Assembly (NCBI GenBank): GCA_947488175.1
Contig: CANKYO010000005.1
Location: forward strand, 62,001 to 126,000
Reading direction: 5' to 3'
Length of the DNA stretch: 64,000 nucleotides
From: an uncultured Paracoccaceae bacterium
Lineage (GTDB): Bacteria; Pseudomonadota; Alphaproteobacteria; Rhodobacterales; Rhodobacteraceae
Shown: positions 15,753 through 25,497 of the stretch, piece by piece
How the letters are laid out: every line of letters starts with the position of its first letter
How positions within the stretch are numbered: the stretch's first letter is position 1
The notes under the pieces: model-generated
Database searches by the model: none
What the model saw: only the letters and a program-made list of their open reading frames with translations
What the model was told of the DNA's origin: nothing
Translations under genes and position numbers: made by a program

Positions 15753-16741
15753 GCCCGTATCCTGATTGTGTCGAGTCTGGCCATCGCCGTTTCCGCTTCT
15801 TTTTCGATCTGGTTGATGATTTCGGCCATTGGCGCGACCGCGTTGGTCAGGCCGAGTGCGTGGCCTGCAGACAACAAACCGTGGGAGACATCACCCGTCT
15901 GGTAGGCCTTGCGCCCGATCTTGCCGGCCACGAGCGGCATCAGTTCGGCGATGGTGATATCGGGGTTTTCGGCCTCCATCCGGGCGACGGCTTTTGTGGT
16001 TTCGTTGGCCAGTGACCGCACGGTATTGCGCACCGATTGCATCGTCAGGGCCGTGTCCCGTTCGGTTGCTTGTGCGATGGCCGCCTTGTAGTCGGGATGC
16101 GTGTTCAACTCCTCTGACACCAGCAGTCGCGTTCCCAACAAGACACCTGATGCGCCCATGGACAGTGCCGCCACCAGTTGCGACCCGTGGCCGACGCCAC
16201 CACCGATCAGGAACGGGATCTTGAGGCTCTCGCCAGCCATGGCGGCATTGACGAAAGACCCGATCATATCCATGCCCGGATGTCCGCCACATTCGGCCCC
16301 GACGATGCTGACCATATCCACACCGACTGCCTCGGCCTTTTGCGCGTAGCGCACGGCAGGCACCTTGTGGATGACGGTCAGCCCGAGGTCTTTGAGCAAC
16401 GGGATGTAGGGTTCGGGGTTGCGACCGGAGGTTTCGATTACAGTGATGCCTTCATCCGCGATCAGCCGGAACAGATCTTCTGTCCGTTCGCCGGGCACCA
16501 GTTTCGGCAGCATCGACACATTGACGCCAAACGGCCTGTCACCACACAGGCTGCGGGCACGGGCGATTTCAGCCTTCAGATCAGCGTCGTCAGGAAAACT
16601 GGCCGCAGTGATAAACCCAAGGATCCCGGCATGGGCGGCAGCCGCCACATAATCCGCATCGCCCAGCCACATCAGCCCGCCCGCCAGCATCGGCAGCCTG
16701 ATGCCCAGCCGGTCGGTCAGCGCCGTCCGGAACAGGGTCAT
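15749..16741 (-). CDS. nitronate monooxygenase / 2-nitropropane dioxygenase family flavoprotein
   Basis: A 330-residue FMN-binding TIM barrel. Family marks are P-M-L-A-G-G-L-M-W near the N terminus, V-G-A-E-C-G-G-H-P-G, and the phosphate-binding G-G-G-V-G-H-G-S-Q-L-V-A-A-L-S-M-G-A-S-G-V. Members oxidise nitronates, but many in acyl-CoA operons have unproven roles, some acting like trans-2-enoyl reductases. Its place between an enoyl-CoA hydratase and an acyl-CoA ligase suggests it works on a pathway intermediate rather than on a nitro compound. The ATG at 16741 overlaps the preceding stop as ATGA; the open frame upstream is not part of the protein. Confidence 0.88.
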   Translation of the reverse strand: MTLFRTALTDRLGIRLPMLAGGLMWLGDADYVAAAAHAGILGFITAASFPDDADLKAEIARARSLCGDRPFGVNVSMLPKLVPGERTEDLFRLIADEGITVIETSGRNPEPYIPLLKDLGLTVIHKVPAVRYAQKAEAVGVDMVSIVGAECGGHPGMDMIGSFVNAAMAGESLKIPFLIGGGVGHGSQLVAALSMGASGVLLGTRLLVSEELNTHPDYKAAIAQATERDTALTMQSVRNTVRSLANETTKAVARMEAENPDITIAELMPLVAGKIGRKAYQTGDVSHGLLSAGHALGLTNAVAPMAEIINQIEKEAETAMARLDTIRIRA

Positions 16742-17505
16742 GACCGGAACACCGGGGGGCGTTTTTCGAAGAAGGCGGCCATGCCTTCGGCCGCTTCGGG
16801 TGATGCGACGGCCCTCGCCATGCTTTCGACCTCGCGATCCATCTGGGCGTGCTGTGGAAGGTCGCCCGCGTTTCGCATCAATGCGCATATCTGCGATTGC
16901 GCCTGCCGGGGGCCTTCGGAGATTTGGCGGGCCAGCGTTTCAGCTTCTGGCAGCGTCTGCCCCTTGGGGCAAAGCCGTGTGATGACGCCCAGACCGTTCA
17001 GCGTTTCCGCGCTGATCGGTGTGCCAAACAGACAGGCCTCCATCGCCAACTGGCGCGGGAGCAGTCGGGAGAGCGCGGATGTCAGCCCGCCATCGGGGGT
17101 CAGGCCAACCTTGACATAAGCGGCTGTAAAGGTGGCGTTCTCGGCGGCGACGATCAGGTCGCAGGCAAGTGCGAACGACAGCCCAGCACCGGCAGCGCCG
17201 CCTTCAATGGCCGCAATCAGGGGGACAGGACAGGCATGCATGGCCCGGATCACATCATGCAACTGTTCGATCCGCGCGCGACGCTCATCCTCTGGCAGGC
17301 TGGCACGCTCTTTAAGTTGGGTGAGGTCACCGCCCGCGCAAAAGAATGGCCCGCCGGTCAGGATGACGGTGCGAATGGCTGGATCCTTGGCCCTTTGAAT
17401 GGCAGTTTTGATTGCGTCGTAGAGTTCGGGTTGTATGGCCCCGCGCCTTGCCTCCTGATTATGAATGATCAGGGCGGCGTCCTTTTGTTCCAGTCTGATG
17501 CTCAT
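16738..17505 (-). CDS. enoyl-CoA hydratase/isomerase (crotonase family)
   Basis: A 255-residue crotonase-fold protein. The first oxyanion segment is G-P-F-F-C-A-G-G-D-L near residue 55 and the second is E-G-G-A-A-G-A-G-L-S-F-A near 105. The stretch V-G-L-T-P-D-G-G at about 133-140 has Asp where classic hydratases carry the second catalytic Glu, a variant seen in isomerases and PaaG-like enzymes, so hydration is not certain. It would act on an enoyl-CoA intermediate of the operon's pathway. ATG overlaps the previous stop (ATGA), and its own stop overlaps the next start. Confidence 0.9.
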   Translation of the reverse strand: MSIRLEQKDAALIIHNQEARRGAIQPELYDAIKTAIQRAKDPAIRTVILTGGPFFCAGGDLTQLKERASLPEDERRARIEQLHDVIRAMHACPVPLIAAIEGGAAGAGLSFALACDLIVAAENATFTAAYVKVGLTPDGGLTSALSRLLPRQLAMEACLFGTPISAETLNGLGVITRLCPKGQTLPEAETLARQISEGPRQAQSQICALMRNAGDLPQHAQMDREVESMARAVASPEAAEGMAAFFEKRPPVFRS

Positions 17506-17897
17506 GACGCTGACACTTGTTTGTAGGTCCCGGTCGAGGTCGCAATCAGGCGCCCGTCATCATCGCGCAGTTCCGCACTGACGAATTTCAGCTTGCGCCC
17601 GCCGCCCGTGACCTCACCAATCGCCTCGACCGGGCCAGAGCGAGCGGGGGCGATGAAATTGACGTTCAGCGAAATGCTCAGAAACGGCTGGCGACCACCC
17701 GGGTCCACCTGCATCGAGGCCGTGGCACCGGCGGCGCTGTCCAGCAGGCAACTGATGATGCCGCCATGCAAAACGTTGTGGCGGTTCAGATGGTCGTCAC
17801 GCACATCCAGCCGACACCGGGCCCGACTGTCTGTGCCGGACACATCCAGCACATACCCGATCAGGCGCTGCGTCCCGGTTTCGCCGGTAATGATCAA
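17502..17897 (-). CDS. PaaI-family acyl-CoA thioesterase
   Basis: A HotDog protein of about 131 residues with the PaaI signature H-N-V-L-H-G-G-I-I-S-C-L-L-D-S-A-A-G near residue 45 and L-N-V-N-F-I-A-P-A-R as the following strand. It probably releases CoA from dead-end acyl-CoAs made by the neighbouring enzymes. The frame is open far into the upstream acyl-CoA dehydrogenase gene, but that part has no family similarity. I place the start at the TTG at 17897, seven bases after the upstream stop; no good ATG or ribosome site decides it. The stop overlaps the next gene's ATG. Confidence 0.82.
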   Translation of the reverse strand: MIITGETGTQRLIGYVLDVSGTDSRARCRLDVRDDHLNRHNVLHGGIISCLLDSAAGATASMQVDPGGRQPFLSISLNVNFIAPARSGPVEAIGEVTGGGRKLKFVSAELRDDDGRLIATSTGTYKQVSAS

Positions 17898-17901
17898 CGG
17901 A

Positions 17902-18939
17902 TCAGGCGCGCAGGGCAATGAACCGCTCCAGATGATGATCGGTGTCGCCAAACCGGTGATCGGCCATGATGATGCGTTTGGCAAACCGGCCCAGCGCATA
18001 TTCCTCAGTCATGCCGATGCCGCCATGCATTTGAATCGCCTCTTCCGCAATCATCCGCCCGGCGCGACCGATCAGGTTCTTGGCGGCCGAGATATGCAGA
18101 TCACGCTGCACCGGCGCATCATGCAAATGCCCGGCGGCCAAATTCACGGCAGAGCGGGCCTGTTCCACCTCAAGCATCATATCGGCCAGCCGGTGTGCCA
18201 GAACCTGAAAGCTGCCGATGGGCCGCCCGAACTGCTTGCGGGTTTTCAGGTAATCCTGCGTCATGGCCGCCACAGTTTCCATGGCACCCAGCGTTTCGGC
18301 CATCTGCGCCAGCGTGGCGGCGGCCACGGCAAGCGACAACGCATCAAAGGCTTCGGGCGACAGCGGCTCACCCGGCGTGTTCTCCAGCGTAAGCTCTGCC
18401 GCGCGACCCCCCTGGGCAATATCGTAGCCATGCAGCGACAGACCTGCGGCATCGCTGGCGACGCGCCACAGTCCGATACCCGCCTGATCATTCGCAGCGC
18501 CTGCATGACGCGCTGTGACAAGGATGCTGTCGGCATCCTCTGCCCCCACCACAACGGTTTTCTGCCCGCTGATCGCATCGCCAACCGCGCGGGTTTCAAC
18601 CCAGTCAAGATCGTAGCGCGCGCCCAATTCGCCATGCGCCCAGGCCAGTTTTTCAGTCCCCGCGATGACATCGGCTATGTCGTGCCCCGCCGCTGTCAGC
18701 AGCAGACCGGGCACCAACGCGCGGTCGATCATCGACAGGAATACATCAGCGCGCCCCAGCTCCTCAAAAACCAGCGCAATGTCAAACCCGGTGCCGCCGA
18801 ACCCGCCAGTTTCTTCGTCAAAAAGCGCGCCGATCACACCCAGTTCGGCCAATGCCGCCCACGGATCGCTTGCTGTCGCCAGCGCCTTGCGCAGCGTGTC
18901 CTGCAGCATGCGCTGTTCATCTGTCAGATCGAAATTCAT
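17902..18939 (-). CDS. acyl-CoA dehydrogenase, small (PimD-like) subunit
   Basis: A 345-residue acyl-CoA dehydrogenase-fold protein, shorter than the usual 380 residues. It has the N-terminal helical start (F-D-L-T-D-E-Q-R-M-L-Q) and the C-terminal region R-K-Q-F-G-R-P-I-G-S-F-Q and M-H-G-G-I-G-M-T-E-E-Y-A-L-G-R, but the middle beta domain is reduced. Pairs of adjacent, unequal acyl-CoA dehydrogenases are known as heteromeric enzymes, for example PimC/PimD of pimeloyl-CoA breakdown and actinobacterial steroid side-chain dehydrogenases. I infer that it forms one FAD enzyme with the larger gene just upstream, whose stop overlaps its ATG. Confidence 0.87.
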   Translation of the reverse strand: MNFDLTDEQRMLQDTLRKALATASDPWAALAELGVIGALFDEETGGFGGTGFDIALVFEELGRADVFLSMIDRALVPGLLLTAAGHDIADVIAGTEKLAWAHGELGARYDLDWVETRAVGDAISGQKTVVVGAEDADSILVTARHAGAANDQAGIGLWRVASDAAGLSLHGYDIAQGGRAAELTLENTPGEPLSPEAFDALSLAVAAATLAQMAETLGAMETVAAMTQDYLKTRKQFGRPIGSFQVLAHRLADMMLEVEQARSAVNLAAGHLHDAPVQRDLHISAAKNLIGRAGRMIAEEAIQMHGGIGMTEEYALGRFAKRIIMADHRFGDTDHHLERFIALRA

Positions 18940-20135
18940 GTCGCGTCCCGCATCATGTGTTTGGCAAAAATCTCGCGCTGGATCTCGTTCGAGCCGCCAA
19001 AGATCGACAGTTTGCGGTTGTTGAAATAGGCACCCGTCACATTGCCCGCGTCAAACGGATCGGGCAGCGTCATGTTGGTCCCTTCGATCGCTTCGGACGC
19101 AAACGGCATCGCATGCGGCCCCACCGCGCGGCGGGCCAGATCGGTGATTTCCTGCCGGATCTGCGTGCCCTTGATCTTCAAAAGCGAGCTTTCCAGTCCC
19201 GGTGCCTGCCCGGCCGCGGCTTTGGACACAATGCGCAGATTGGTCGTGGCCATCGCCATCAGATCGATTTCGACCTGCGCGACACGGGCCGCGAAATGCG
19301 AGTTTTCGATCAGGGGACGCCCGCGCATCTGCACGCGCTGGGCGATCCGTTTGACCGCATCCAGACCGGCCCGCGAAAACCCGACACCCGCGATATTGGT
19401 CCGTTCATGCGTCAGCAGATATTTGGCATAGGTCCAGCCCTTGTTTTCTTCACCCACAAGGTTTTCGACCGGCACACGCACATCCGTCAGCCAGACCTCG
19501 TTCACCTCGACCGATCCATCAATCAGGGTGATCGGGCGCACCTCGACCCCCGGCGCTGTCATGTCGATCAGAAGGAATGAAATGCCTTCCTGCTTCTTGG
19601 CGTCAGGATCAGTGCGGACAAGGCAGAACATCATGTTGGCGTATTGGCCCAGCGTGGTCCACGTCTTTTGCCCGTTGACGATATAGTGGTCGCCGTCGCG
19701 CACCGCCCGGGTGCGCAGAGCAGCCAGATCGCTGCCCGCCCCCGGTTCGGAATAGCCTTGCGCCCACCAGTCCTCACCGCTCAGCACACGGGGCAACCAA
19801 TGCGCCTGCTGCGCCTCTGACCCGAATTTCTGCAAGACCGGCCCAAGCATCGACAGCCCGAAGGGTACGATCCGCGGGGCGTTCGCCATCGCGCATTCTT
19901 CCTCGAAAATATACCGCCGGACAGCCCCCCATTCCGCCCCGCCAAAGCGTTTGGGCCAGTTCGGGGCCAGCCAGCCACGCGCATTCAATTTCGCATGCCA
20001 ACCATCGTAATCGGCCTTTTTCAGCGGCTGCGACAGCCGCACCTTCTCGGCCAGCTCCCTCGGCAGCGCCTCGGCCAGAAAGTCGCGCAATTCGGCGCGG
20101 AACGCTTCGTCTTCTTCGGCGAATGTCAGATCCAT
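18936..20135 (-). CDS. acyl-CoA dehydrogenase, large (PimC-like) subunit
   Basis: A 399-residue acyl-CoA dehydrogenase. Recognisable parts are the flavin-binding Y-S-E-P-G-A-G-S-D-L-A-A-L near residue 130, V-N-G-Q-K-T-W-T-T near 155, and the C-terminal F-G-G-S-N-E-I-Q-R-E-I. It would introduce the alpha-beta double bond into an acyl-CoA and pass electrons to ETF. Similarity of plan to pimeloyl-CoA dehydrogenase large subunits, and the small partner gene directly downstream, suggest a two-subunit enzyme. The ATG at 20135 has GAGAGG six bases upstream, which decides against an earlier in-frame start. Confidence 0.9.
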   Translation of the reverse strand: MDLTFAEEDEAFRAELRDFLAEALPRELAEKVRLSQPLKKADYDGWHAKLNARGWLAPNWPKRFGGAEWGAVRRYIFEEECAMANAPRIVPFGLSMLGPVLQKFGSEAQQAHWLPRVLSGEDWWAQGYSEPGAGSDLAALRTRAVRDGDHYIVNGQKTWTTLGQYANMMFCLVRTDPDAKKQEGISFLLIDMTAPGVEVRPITLIDGSVEVNEVWLTDVRVPVENLVGEENKGWTYAKYLLTHERTNIAGVGFSRAGLDAVKRIAQRVQMRGRPLIENSHFAARVAQVEIDLMAMATTNLRIVSKAAAGQAPGLESSLLKIKGTQIRQEITDLARRAVGPHAMPFASEAIEGTNMTLPDPFDAGNVTGAYFNNRKLSIFGGSNEIQREIFAKHMMRDAT

Positions 20136-20145
20136 TTGCAGCCTC

Positions 20146-21315
20146 TCAATAAATCTCGAACAGGCCAGCAGCACCCATGCCGCCAGCAATGCACATGGTC
20201 ACGACGCCCAGCTTTGCACCCCGCCGCCGCCCTTCATGCAGCAGATGCCCGGTCAGACGGGCACCTGTCATGCCAAACGGATGGCCCACCGCAATCGACC
20301 CGCCATCGACGTTCAGCTTGTCAGGATCGATGCCCAGTTGCTGCTGACAATAAAGCGCCTGACTGGCGAACGCCTCGTTCAGTTCCCACATGTCGATATC
20401 ATCGACCGTCAGTCCGTGGCGTTCCAGCAGGCGGGGCACAGCAAAAACCGGGCCGATGCCCATCTCCTCCGGCCCGCAGCCCGCCACTGCAAACCCCTTG
20501 AACGCGCCCAGCGGCTCCAGCCCGCGCCGCTCAGCCTCGCCCGCGTCCATCATGATCAGGGCCGCAGCACCGTCCGACAACTGGCTGGCATTGCCCGCCG
20601 TGACAAAGCCGCTATCCCGCACCGGTGCCAAGCCCGCCAAACCGTCAAGCGTCGTGCCCGGCCGGTTGCATTCATCGCGGTCAAGGGTGACCTCGTGCTC
20701 CGCAACCTCTCCGGTCTGCTTGTCCTTGACCGCCATCACGGTCGTCATCGGCAGGATTTCCCTGTCAAAGCGTCCTGCGTCCTGCGCGGCCGCCACCCGT
20801 TCCTGACTGACCAGGGCAAAGGCATCCTGCGCCTCGCGCGCGATATCATAACGCGCGGCCACCAGATCGGCGGTTTCGATCATGGTCATGTAAAGCTGCG
20901 GTATCGTCTGCGCCAGCTTGGGTTCCGGCACACGCCGCACATTCGGGATCACCAGCGAAATACTTTCGACACCCCCCGCAATCTGCGGGCCGGCACCATC
21001 CATGATCGCCTGTGCTGCGGTGGCCACCGCCTGCAAACCACTGGCGCAGAACCGGCTGACGGTCTGCCCGGCACTGGTCACCGGCAACCCGGCGCGCAGC
21101 GCGCTTTGCCGCGCGATGTTGCCGCCGGTCTCGCCCTCAGGATAACCGCAGCCGATCACCACATCCTCGATCATATCGGGCGACAGCCCGGTCCGTTCCA
21201 GCAACCCGGCAATCACATGGCCGGTCATGGTCGCACCATGGGTGCGGTTCAGCGACCCCCGATGCGATTTGGCAAGGCCGGTGCGGCCCGCATCCACGAT
21301 CACCGCTTGTCTCAT
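20146..21315 (-). CDS. acetyl-CoA acyltransferase (3-ketoacyl-CoA thiolase)
   Basis: A 389-residue thiolase. The acyl-accepting Cys lies in [10 protein letters not shown] near residue 88, the His in [14 protein letters not shown] near 345, and the second Cys in [11 protein letters not shown] near 375, so all catalytic residues are present. It should carry out the final cleavage of a 3-ketoacyl-CoA with CoA. ATG overlaps the stop of the multifunctional enzyme before it (ATGA). The order of thiolase next to paired acyl-CoA dehydrogenases recalls the pim operon for dicarboxylate breakdown. Confidence 0.95.
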   Translation of the reverse strand: MRQAVIVDAGRTGLAKSHRGSLNRTHGATMTGHVIAGLLERTGLSPDMIEDVVIGCGYPEGETGGNIARQSALRAGLPVTSAGQTVSRFCASGLQAVATAAQAIMDGAGPQIAGGVESISLVIPNVRRVPEPKLAQTIPQLYMTMIETADLVAARYDIAREAQDAFALVSQERVAAAQDAGRFDREILPMTTVMAVKDKQTGEVAEHEVTLDRDECNRPGTTLDGLAGLAPVRDSGFVTAGNASQLSDGAAALIMMDAGEAERRGLEPLGAFKGFAVAGCGPEEMGIGPVFAVPRLLERHGLTVDDIDMWELNEAFASQALYCQQQLGIDPDKLNVDGGSIAVGHPFGMTGARLTGHLLHEGRRRGAKLGVVTMCIAGGMGAAGLFEIY

Positions 21316-23393
21316 GCGCCGGTCTCCTTGTTCAGATCGTCAAATTCGCGGCCATCGGCCACCAGTTGTTCCAGCAACGGGGCGGGTTGCCAGAAATGGG
21401 CATCCTCCTGCGCAAACACATTGATATCGGCAAGGATCGTGTCCAGCCCCTGCAAATCCGCCCAATTCATCGGCCCGCCATGATAGCGCGGAAACCCGTA
21501 ACCCAGCAGCAGCGTGACATCGACATCCAGCGGACGGCGGGCAATGCCTTCGCCAACAACCTTCGCCGCCTCATTGACCATCGCGGCCATGTAGCGGCGC
21601 AGTATCTCGGCGTCATCAAATGCACGTGGGGTGATCCCCAATGCGGCCCGTTCCGCATCAATCAAACCCACCACATCCGGATTTTCGACCTTGTTGCGCC
21701 CGTCATAGACATAATAGCCACGGTCCGTTTTCTGACCGAAATGCCCCTGTTCGCACAGACGATCCGGATAGGTCGGCACCCGGTCCTTTGGATGCCGGGT
21801 CGGTGCAAGCCGCTTGCGATTGGCCCAGCCGATATCCAGCCCGGCCAGGTCGGCCACGGCAAACGGACCCATGGCAAAACCGAACTCTTCCATCACCCGG
21901 TCAATCTGAAACGGTGACGCGCCATCAAGGACCATGTGATCGGCCGACGTCCGATAGCAGGACAGGATGCGGTTGCCGATAAACCCGTCACAGACCCCGG
22001 CGCGCACCGCCGTCTTGCCCAGCCGCTTGGCCAGCGCAAAGCCCGTCCCGACCACATCCGGCGCGGTCTTTTCACCAACAACAACCTCCAGCAGACGCAT
22101 CACATGAGCAGGCGAAAAGAAATGCAACCCGATCACATCCCCGGGCCGGCCAGTGACATTTGCAATGGCATCCAGATCAAGATATGACGTGTTGCTGGCC
22201 AGTATCGCGCCGGGGCGGGCAACCTGATCCAGCCGGGTGAAGATCTCGCGCTTGACCGCGAAATCCTCGAACGCGGCCTCGACAATCACGTCGGCACTGG
22301 CAAGCGCATCGTAATCCGTCCCAACCTGCAGCGACTCAGCCATCAGCCGGTCATACGCGTCCTGACTGATCTTGCCGCGTTTGACCGCGCCTGACAGGTT
22401 GCCTGCAATCCGCGTGCGCGCCGCCGTCGCGGCATCGTCAGACTGTTCGATCAGCGTCACCTGCAGCCCCGCCAACAGCGCGGCAGTCGCAATGCCCGCA
22501 CCCATCGTGCCGCCACCGATCACGCCGATCGGGTCAAAGGCGCGTGGGCCGACACCCTCAAGCTCCGGCAATTTGGACACCTGACGTTCGGCAAAAAACG
22601 CGTGGATCAGCCCCTTGCGCTGATCGGTCTGCATCAGGGTCTGAAACAACCGCCGCTCCTCGGCCAGACCTTCATCAAAGGTCATGCGCGCCGATGCAGC
22701 GATGGCATCGACCGCCGTCACCGGCGCCAACTGACCGCGTGCGGCCTTGACCACCCCGGCCTTGGCGGCGGCAAAATCCACCGGTTCAGGCGGGGCAATG
22801 TCGCGCACGGGGCGCGGCGCGGCACCTTCGCTGATCAGCGCGCGGGCATAGGCAAGGCCAAGCGCGCGTGGCGCGCCGTCTTCCACCCGGTCGATGATCC
22901 CCATAGTCAGCGCCTCGTCTGCCATCACCGGCTTGCCGCTTGTGATCATCGCAATCGCCTTGGAATAACCGGTCAGACGCGGCAGGCGCTGCGTGCCGCC
23001 AGCACCCGGAATGATTCCAAGCGTCACCTCTGGCAGGCCGAGTCGCGTACCGGGCACAGCCAGCCGGTAGTGGCAGGCCAGCGCCACCTCCAACCCGCCA
23101 CCCAGAACGGTGCCATGCATGGCGGCGACAACCGGGATCGGACAGGCCTCGATCTGGTCGCAGACAGCAGGCAGGATCGGATCAACCGGTTGCTTGCCGA
23201 ACTCGCGGATATCGGCACCGGCAAACCATGTCGTGCCTTCACCATAGATCACGACCGCCTGCGCGCCATCGGCCACCGCACGGGCGATCCCGTCGCGCAA
23301 ACCCTGCCGCACGGCGGCTCCCAGCGCGTTCACCGGGGGATTATCCGCCGCCAGAACGGCAACGCCGTCATCCAGTTCGTACTGCACCATCAT
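21312..23393 (-). CDS. bifunctional enoyl-CoA hydratase / 3-hydroxyacyl-CoA dehydrogenase (FadJ/PimF-like)
   Basis: A 693-residue fusion protein. Residues 1-190 are a crotonase domain ([14 protein letters not shown] near 95 and [17 protein letters not shown] near 120, with the catalytic Glu). From about 290 a Rossmann fold starts with [12 protein letters not shown], followed by [15 protein letters not shown] with the catalytic His and a C-terminal 3HCDH domain. It does the hydration and NAD-dependent oxidation steps of beta-oxidation. The start is ATGATG at 23393/23390, overlapping the IclR gene's stop. Confidence 0.95.
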   Translation of the reverse strand: MMVQYELDDGVAVLAADNPPVNALGAAVRQGLRDGIARAVADGAQAVVIYGEGTTWFAGADIREFGKQPVDPILPAVCDQIEACPIPVVAAMHGTVLGGGLEVALACHYRLAVPGTRLGLPEVTLGIIPGAGGTQRLPRLTGYSKAIAMITSGKPVMADEALTMGIIDRVEDGAPRALGLAYARALISEGAAPRPVRDIAPPEPVDFAAAKAGVVKAARGQLAPVTAVDAIAASARMTFDEGLAEERRLFQTLMQTDQRKGLIHAFFAERQVSKLPELEGVGPRAFDPIGVIGGGTMGAGIATAALLAGLQVTLIEQSDDAATAARTRIAGNLSGAVKRGKISQDAYDRLMAESLQVGTDYDALASADVIVEAAFEDFAVKREIFTRLDQVARPGAILASNTSYLDLDAIANVTGRPGDVIGLHFFSPAHVMRLLEVVVGEKTAPDVVGTGFALAKRLGKTAVRAGVCDGFIGNRILSCYRTSADHMVLDGASPFQIDRVMEEFGFAMGPFAVADLAGLDIGWANRKRLAPTRHPKDRVPTYPDRLCEQGHFGQKTDRGYYVYDGRNKVENPDVVGLIDAERAALGITPRAFDDAEILRRYMAAMVNEAAKVVGEGIARRPLDVDVTLLLGYGFPRYHGGPMNWADLQGLDTILADINVFAQEDAHFWQPAPLLEQLVADGREFDDLNKETGA

Positions 23394-24160
23394 GTTGCAC
23401 CTGCCACAGCTTCATCCAGCAGACGGGCGCTGCCGGTTTTCATTTCCAGATCACGGATGATATCGCGCAGGGCCGGGCCGACCTCTGTGATGATCCGCTC
23501 ATCCGTCAGGGTCTCTGGCACGGCGCCGCATGTAAAGACGACGGGTTCGCCCAGATCGCTGGCGAAATAAGGGCGGGCCACGGCGTTGATCGTGTTGGCA
23601 AAGCGTTTGTCCCGGTTCACGAATGTGAAGCCTTGCCGTGCCAATTGTGCCCGCCCGGTCGCGCGCTGTTCGATCAGCAAATCATCCGGTCCCATCGCGT
23701 CGAACTTTCCCTGGTTGAGTGCCGCGACAAAGGCCTGTCCCGTAGAGGACCCGACCAGCGGCACGCGATTGCCTTCCTCCAGCCAGATCGATGATACGCC
23801 TTGCGGGCGCCAAGTGCGGACCAGCGTCATGCTGGATCCGTCACGGACGGCCATCAGCACCAGCGTTTGGGTGCGGTCGGCAAGGTTCTGGCAGGCCCCG
23901 CCCACCATATCAAGAAACGAAGTTGTCGCATTTGCCACGCTCGCCATGGAAAGTGCTGCCGGACCGAACCGCAAAAGATTGCCGTTCTGGCTCAGATACC
24001 CCAATTCGCGCAGCGTATAGGTCAGCCGGGTCACAGTGGCGGGCGACAGCCCGGTGCGCTGGACGATCTGCGCATGTGTCAGCCCGTCATCGCTGACCCG
24101 AAAGGCGCGCAGCACCGACATTCCCCGCGCCAGCGTATTGGCGAATTTGCGGTCACTCAT
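23390..24160 (-). CDS. IclR-family transcriptional regulator
   Basis: A 256-residue regulator. The winged helix lies in residues 10-65 (L-T-H-A-Q-I-V-Q-R-T-G-L-S-P-A-T-V-T-R-L), followed by an IclR effector domain with V-G-S-S-T-G-Q-A-F-V-A-A-L. It is encoded inside the operon it probably controls, between the transporter and the enzymes. Its ATG at 24160 overlaps the dctM stop as TGATG, and its stop overlaps the next start. A TGAAA-type imperfect palindrome upstream of dctP is the best candidate operator. The effector is probably the imported acid or its CoA ester. Confidence 0.9.
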   Translation of the reverse strand: MSDRKFANTLARGMSVLRAFRVSDDGLTHAQIVQRTGLSPATVTRLTYTLRELGYLSQNGNLLRFGPAALSMASVANATTSFLDMVGGACQNLADRTQTLVLMAVRDGSSMTLVRTWRPQGVSSIWLEEGNRVPLVGSSTGQAFVAALNQGKFDAMGPDDLLIEQRATGRAQLARQGFTFVNRDKRFANTINAVARPYFASDLGEPVVFTCGAVPETLTDERIITEVGPALRDIIRDLEMKTGSARLLDEAVAGAT

Positions 24161-25497
24161 CACATACCCCCCGGGATCAAAAGCGAGATGATGGGAAAGC
24201 ACATGATCAGAAGCAGTACAATGAAATCGACCGATAGGAACCGGGCGATCCCAGCAAAGATACGTTCCAGCGGGGCATCTTTGCCCACGACACTGGCAAT
24301 CACGAACACGTTCAGGCCGACCGGCGGGGTGATCAGCCCAATCTCCAGCAGTTTGATGACGACGACACCGAACCAGATCAGGTCGAGCCCATAACCTTCG
24401 ACCAGCGGGATCACCAGCGGCAGGGTCAAGACCATGATCCCGATAGGATCGAGGAACATGCCCAGCAGCAGATAGATCACCGCAATGGCGGCCATCAGGG
24501 CAAAGACCGAAAGATCAGCCGATGACACCAGCGCGACCAGTTGCGGTGCCACTCCGGTCAGCGCGATGAATGCTACAAAGATCTTGGCCGCGGCTGCGAT
24601 GATGAAGATGCTGGCGGTCTGGATGCAGGTTTCTTTCATCGACGCCCACAGATCTGCGAAGGTCAGACGGCGCTGCGCAAACCCGATGGTGACAGCGGCC
24701 GCCACGGAAACCGCTGCGGCTTCCGTCGCTGTGAAAATGCCACCGTAGATGCCGCCGACGATGGTGACAAACAGCAGGACGGCGGGCCATGCGGCGATGG
24801 CTGCCTTCCGGCGGTCTATTGCGGAAAATTTGATGTCAGTCATCGGCGCGATGGATGGGTCGCGCCGCACCCAGACGGCCACAACCAGCACGAAACCGGC
24901 AAGCGTCAGCAACCCCGGCAGAATGCCCGCCAGAAACAGCTTCGACACTGATGTTTCGGTGAAAATCCCGTAGATAATGAACAGCACCGATGGCGGGATT
25001 AGCGACCCCAGCGTGCCACCCGCCGCCACCGACGCCGTCGCAAGGCGATTGTCATACCCCATGCGCAGCATCTCTGGCGTGCAGATACGGCCCATGGTCG
25101 ACGCACAGGCGATCGAACTGCCGGTGATCGCCGAAAACCCGCCGCAGCCCACGATTGACGCCATGGCGACACCACCGCGCAAATTGGTCATCCAGACCTT
25201 GGCCGCCTCGTAGATATTCGTCGTGATCTGGGCACGATAGGCGATATGGCCAAGAGCCACGAAAAGCGGGATCATGGACAGATTGTAGTTGTGGATCAGA
25301 TCGAAGGCGTTCGAGAAGATCATCGACGTTGTCGGTCGAATGGCCCGGTCAGGCGCAAAATTCCCTGTGCGCAGAGCAAAGACAAAGAAGGTGCCAATGA
25401 TCGCCGCGCTGGCCATGGCGAAGGCGATCGGCACCCGCAGGGCCAGCATCAACAAAACAGCCGAAAACGCGATCAGCCCGATTTGGGAGGGGTCCAT
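24160..25497 (-). CDS. dctM: TRAP transporter large permease (DctM)
   Basis: A 445-residue, very hydrophobic protein with about a dozen membrane segments and typical DctM features: R-V-P-I-A-F-A-M-A-S near the N terminus, A-S-I-V-G-C-G-G-F-S-A-I-T-G-S-S-I-A in the first half, and L-L-L-G-M-F-L-D-P-I-G-I-M and I-G-L-I-T-P-P-V-G-L-N-V-F in the second. It is the transport subunit of a Na+-driven tripartite importer. It follows dctQ with no gap and overlaps the IclR gene. The linked catabolic genes imply an organic acid substrate. Confidence 0.95.
   Translation of the reverse strand: MDPSQIGLIAFSAVLLMLALRVPIAFAMASAAIIGTFFVFALRTGNFAPDRAIRPTTSMIFSNAFDLIHNYNLSMIPLFVALGHIAYRAQITTNIYEAAKVWMTNLRGGVAMASIVGCGGFSAITGSSIACASTMGRICTPEMLRMGYDNRLATASVAAGGTLGSLIPPSVLFIIYGIFTETSVSKLFLAGILPGLLTLAGFVLVVAVWVRRDPSIAPMTDIKFSAIDRRKAAIAAWPAVLLFVTIVGGIYGGIFTATEAAAVSVAAAVTIGFAQRRLTFADLWASMKETCIQTASIFIIAAAAKIFVAFIALTGVAPQLVALVSSADLSVFALMAAIAVIYLLLGMFLDPIGIMVLTLPLVIPLVEGYGLDLIWFGVVVIKLLEIGLITPPVGLNVFVIASVVGKDAPLERIFAGIARFLSVDFIVLLLIMCFPIISLLIPGGM

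Noticed and set aside
17593..19029. 478-residue open frame antisense to the acyl-CoA dehydrogenase genes
   Set aside because: Composition is typical of a shadow frame, and the opposite strand encodes well-conserved enzymes.
20236..21483. 415-residue open frame antisense to the thiolase gene
   Set aside because: No domain or ribosome site; the thiolase on the other strand is unambiguous.
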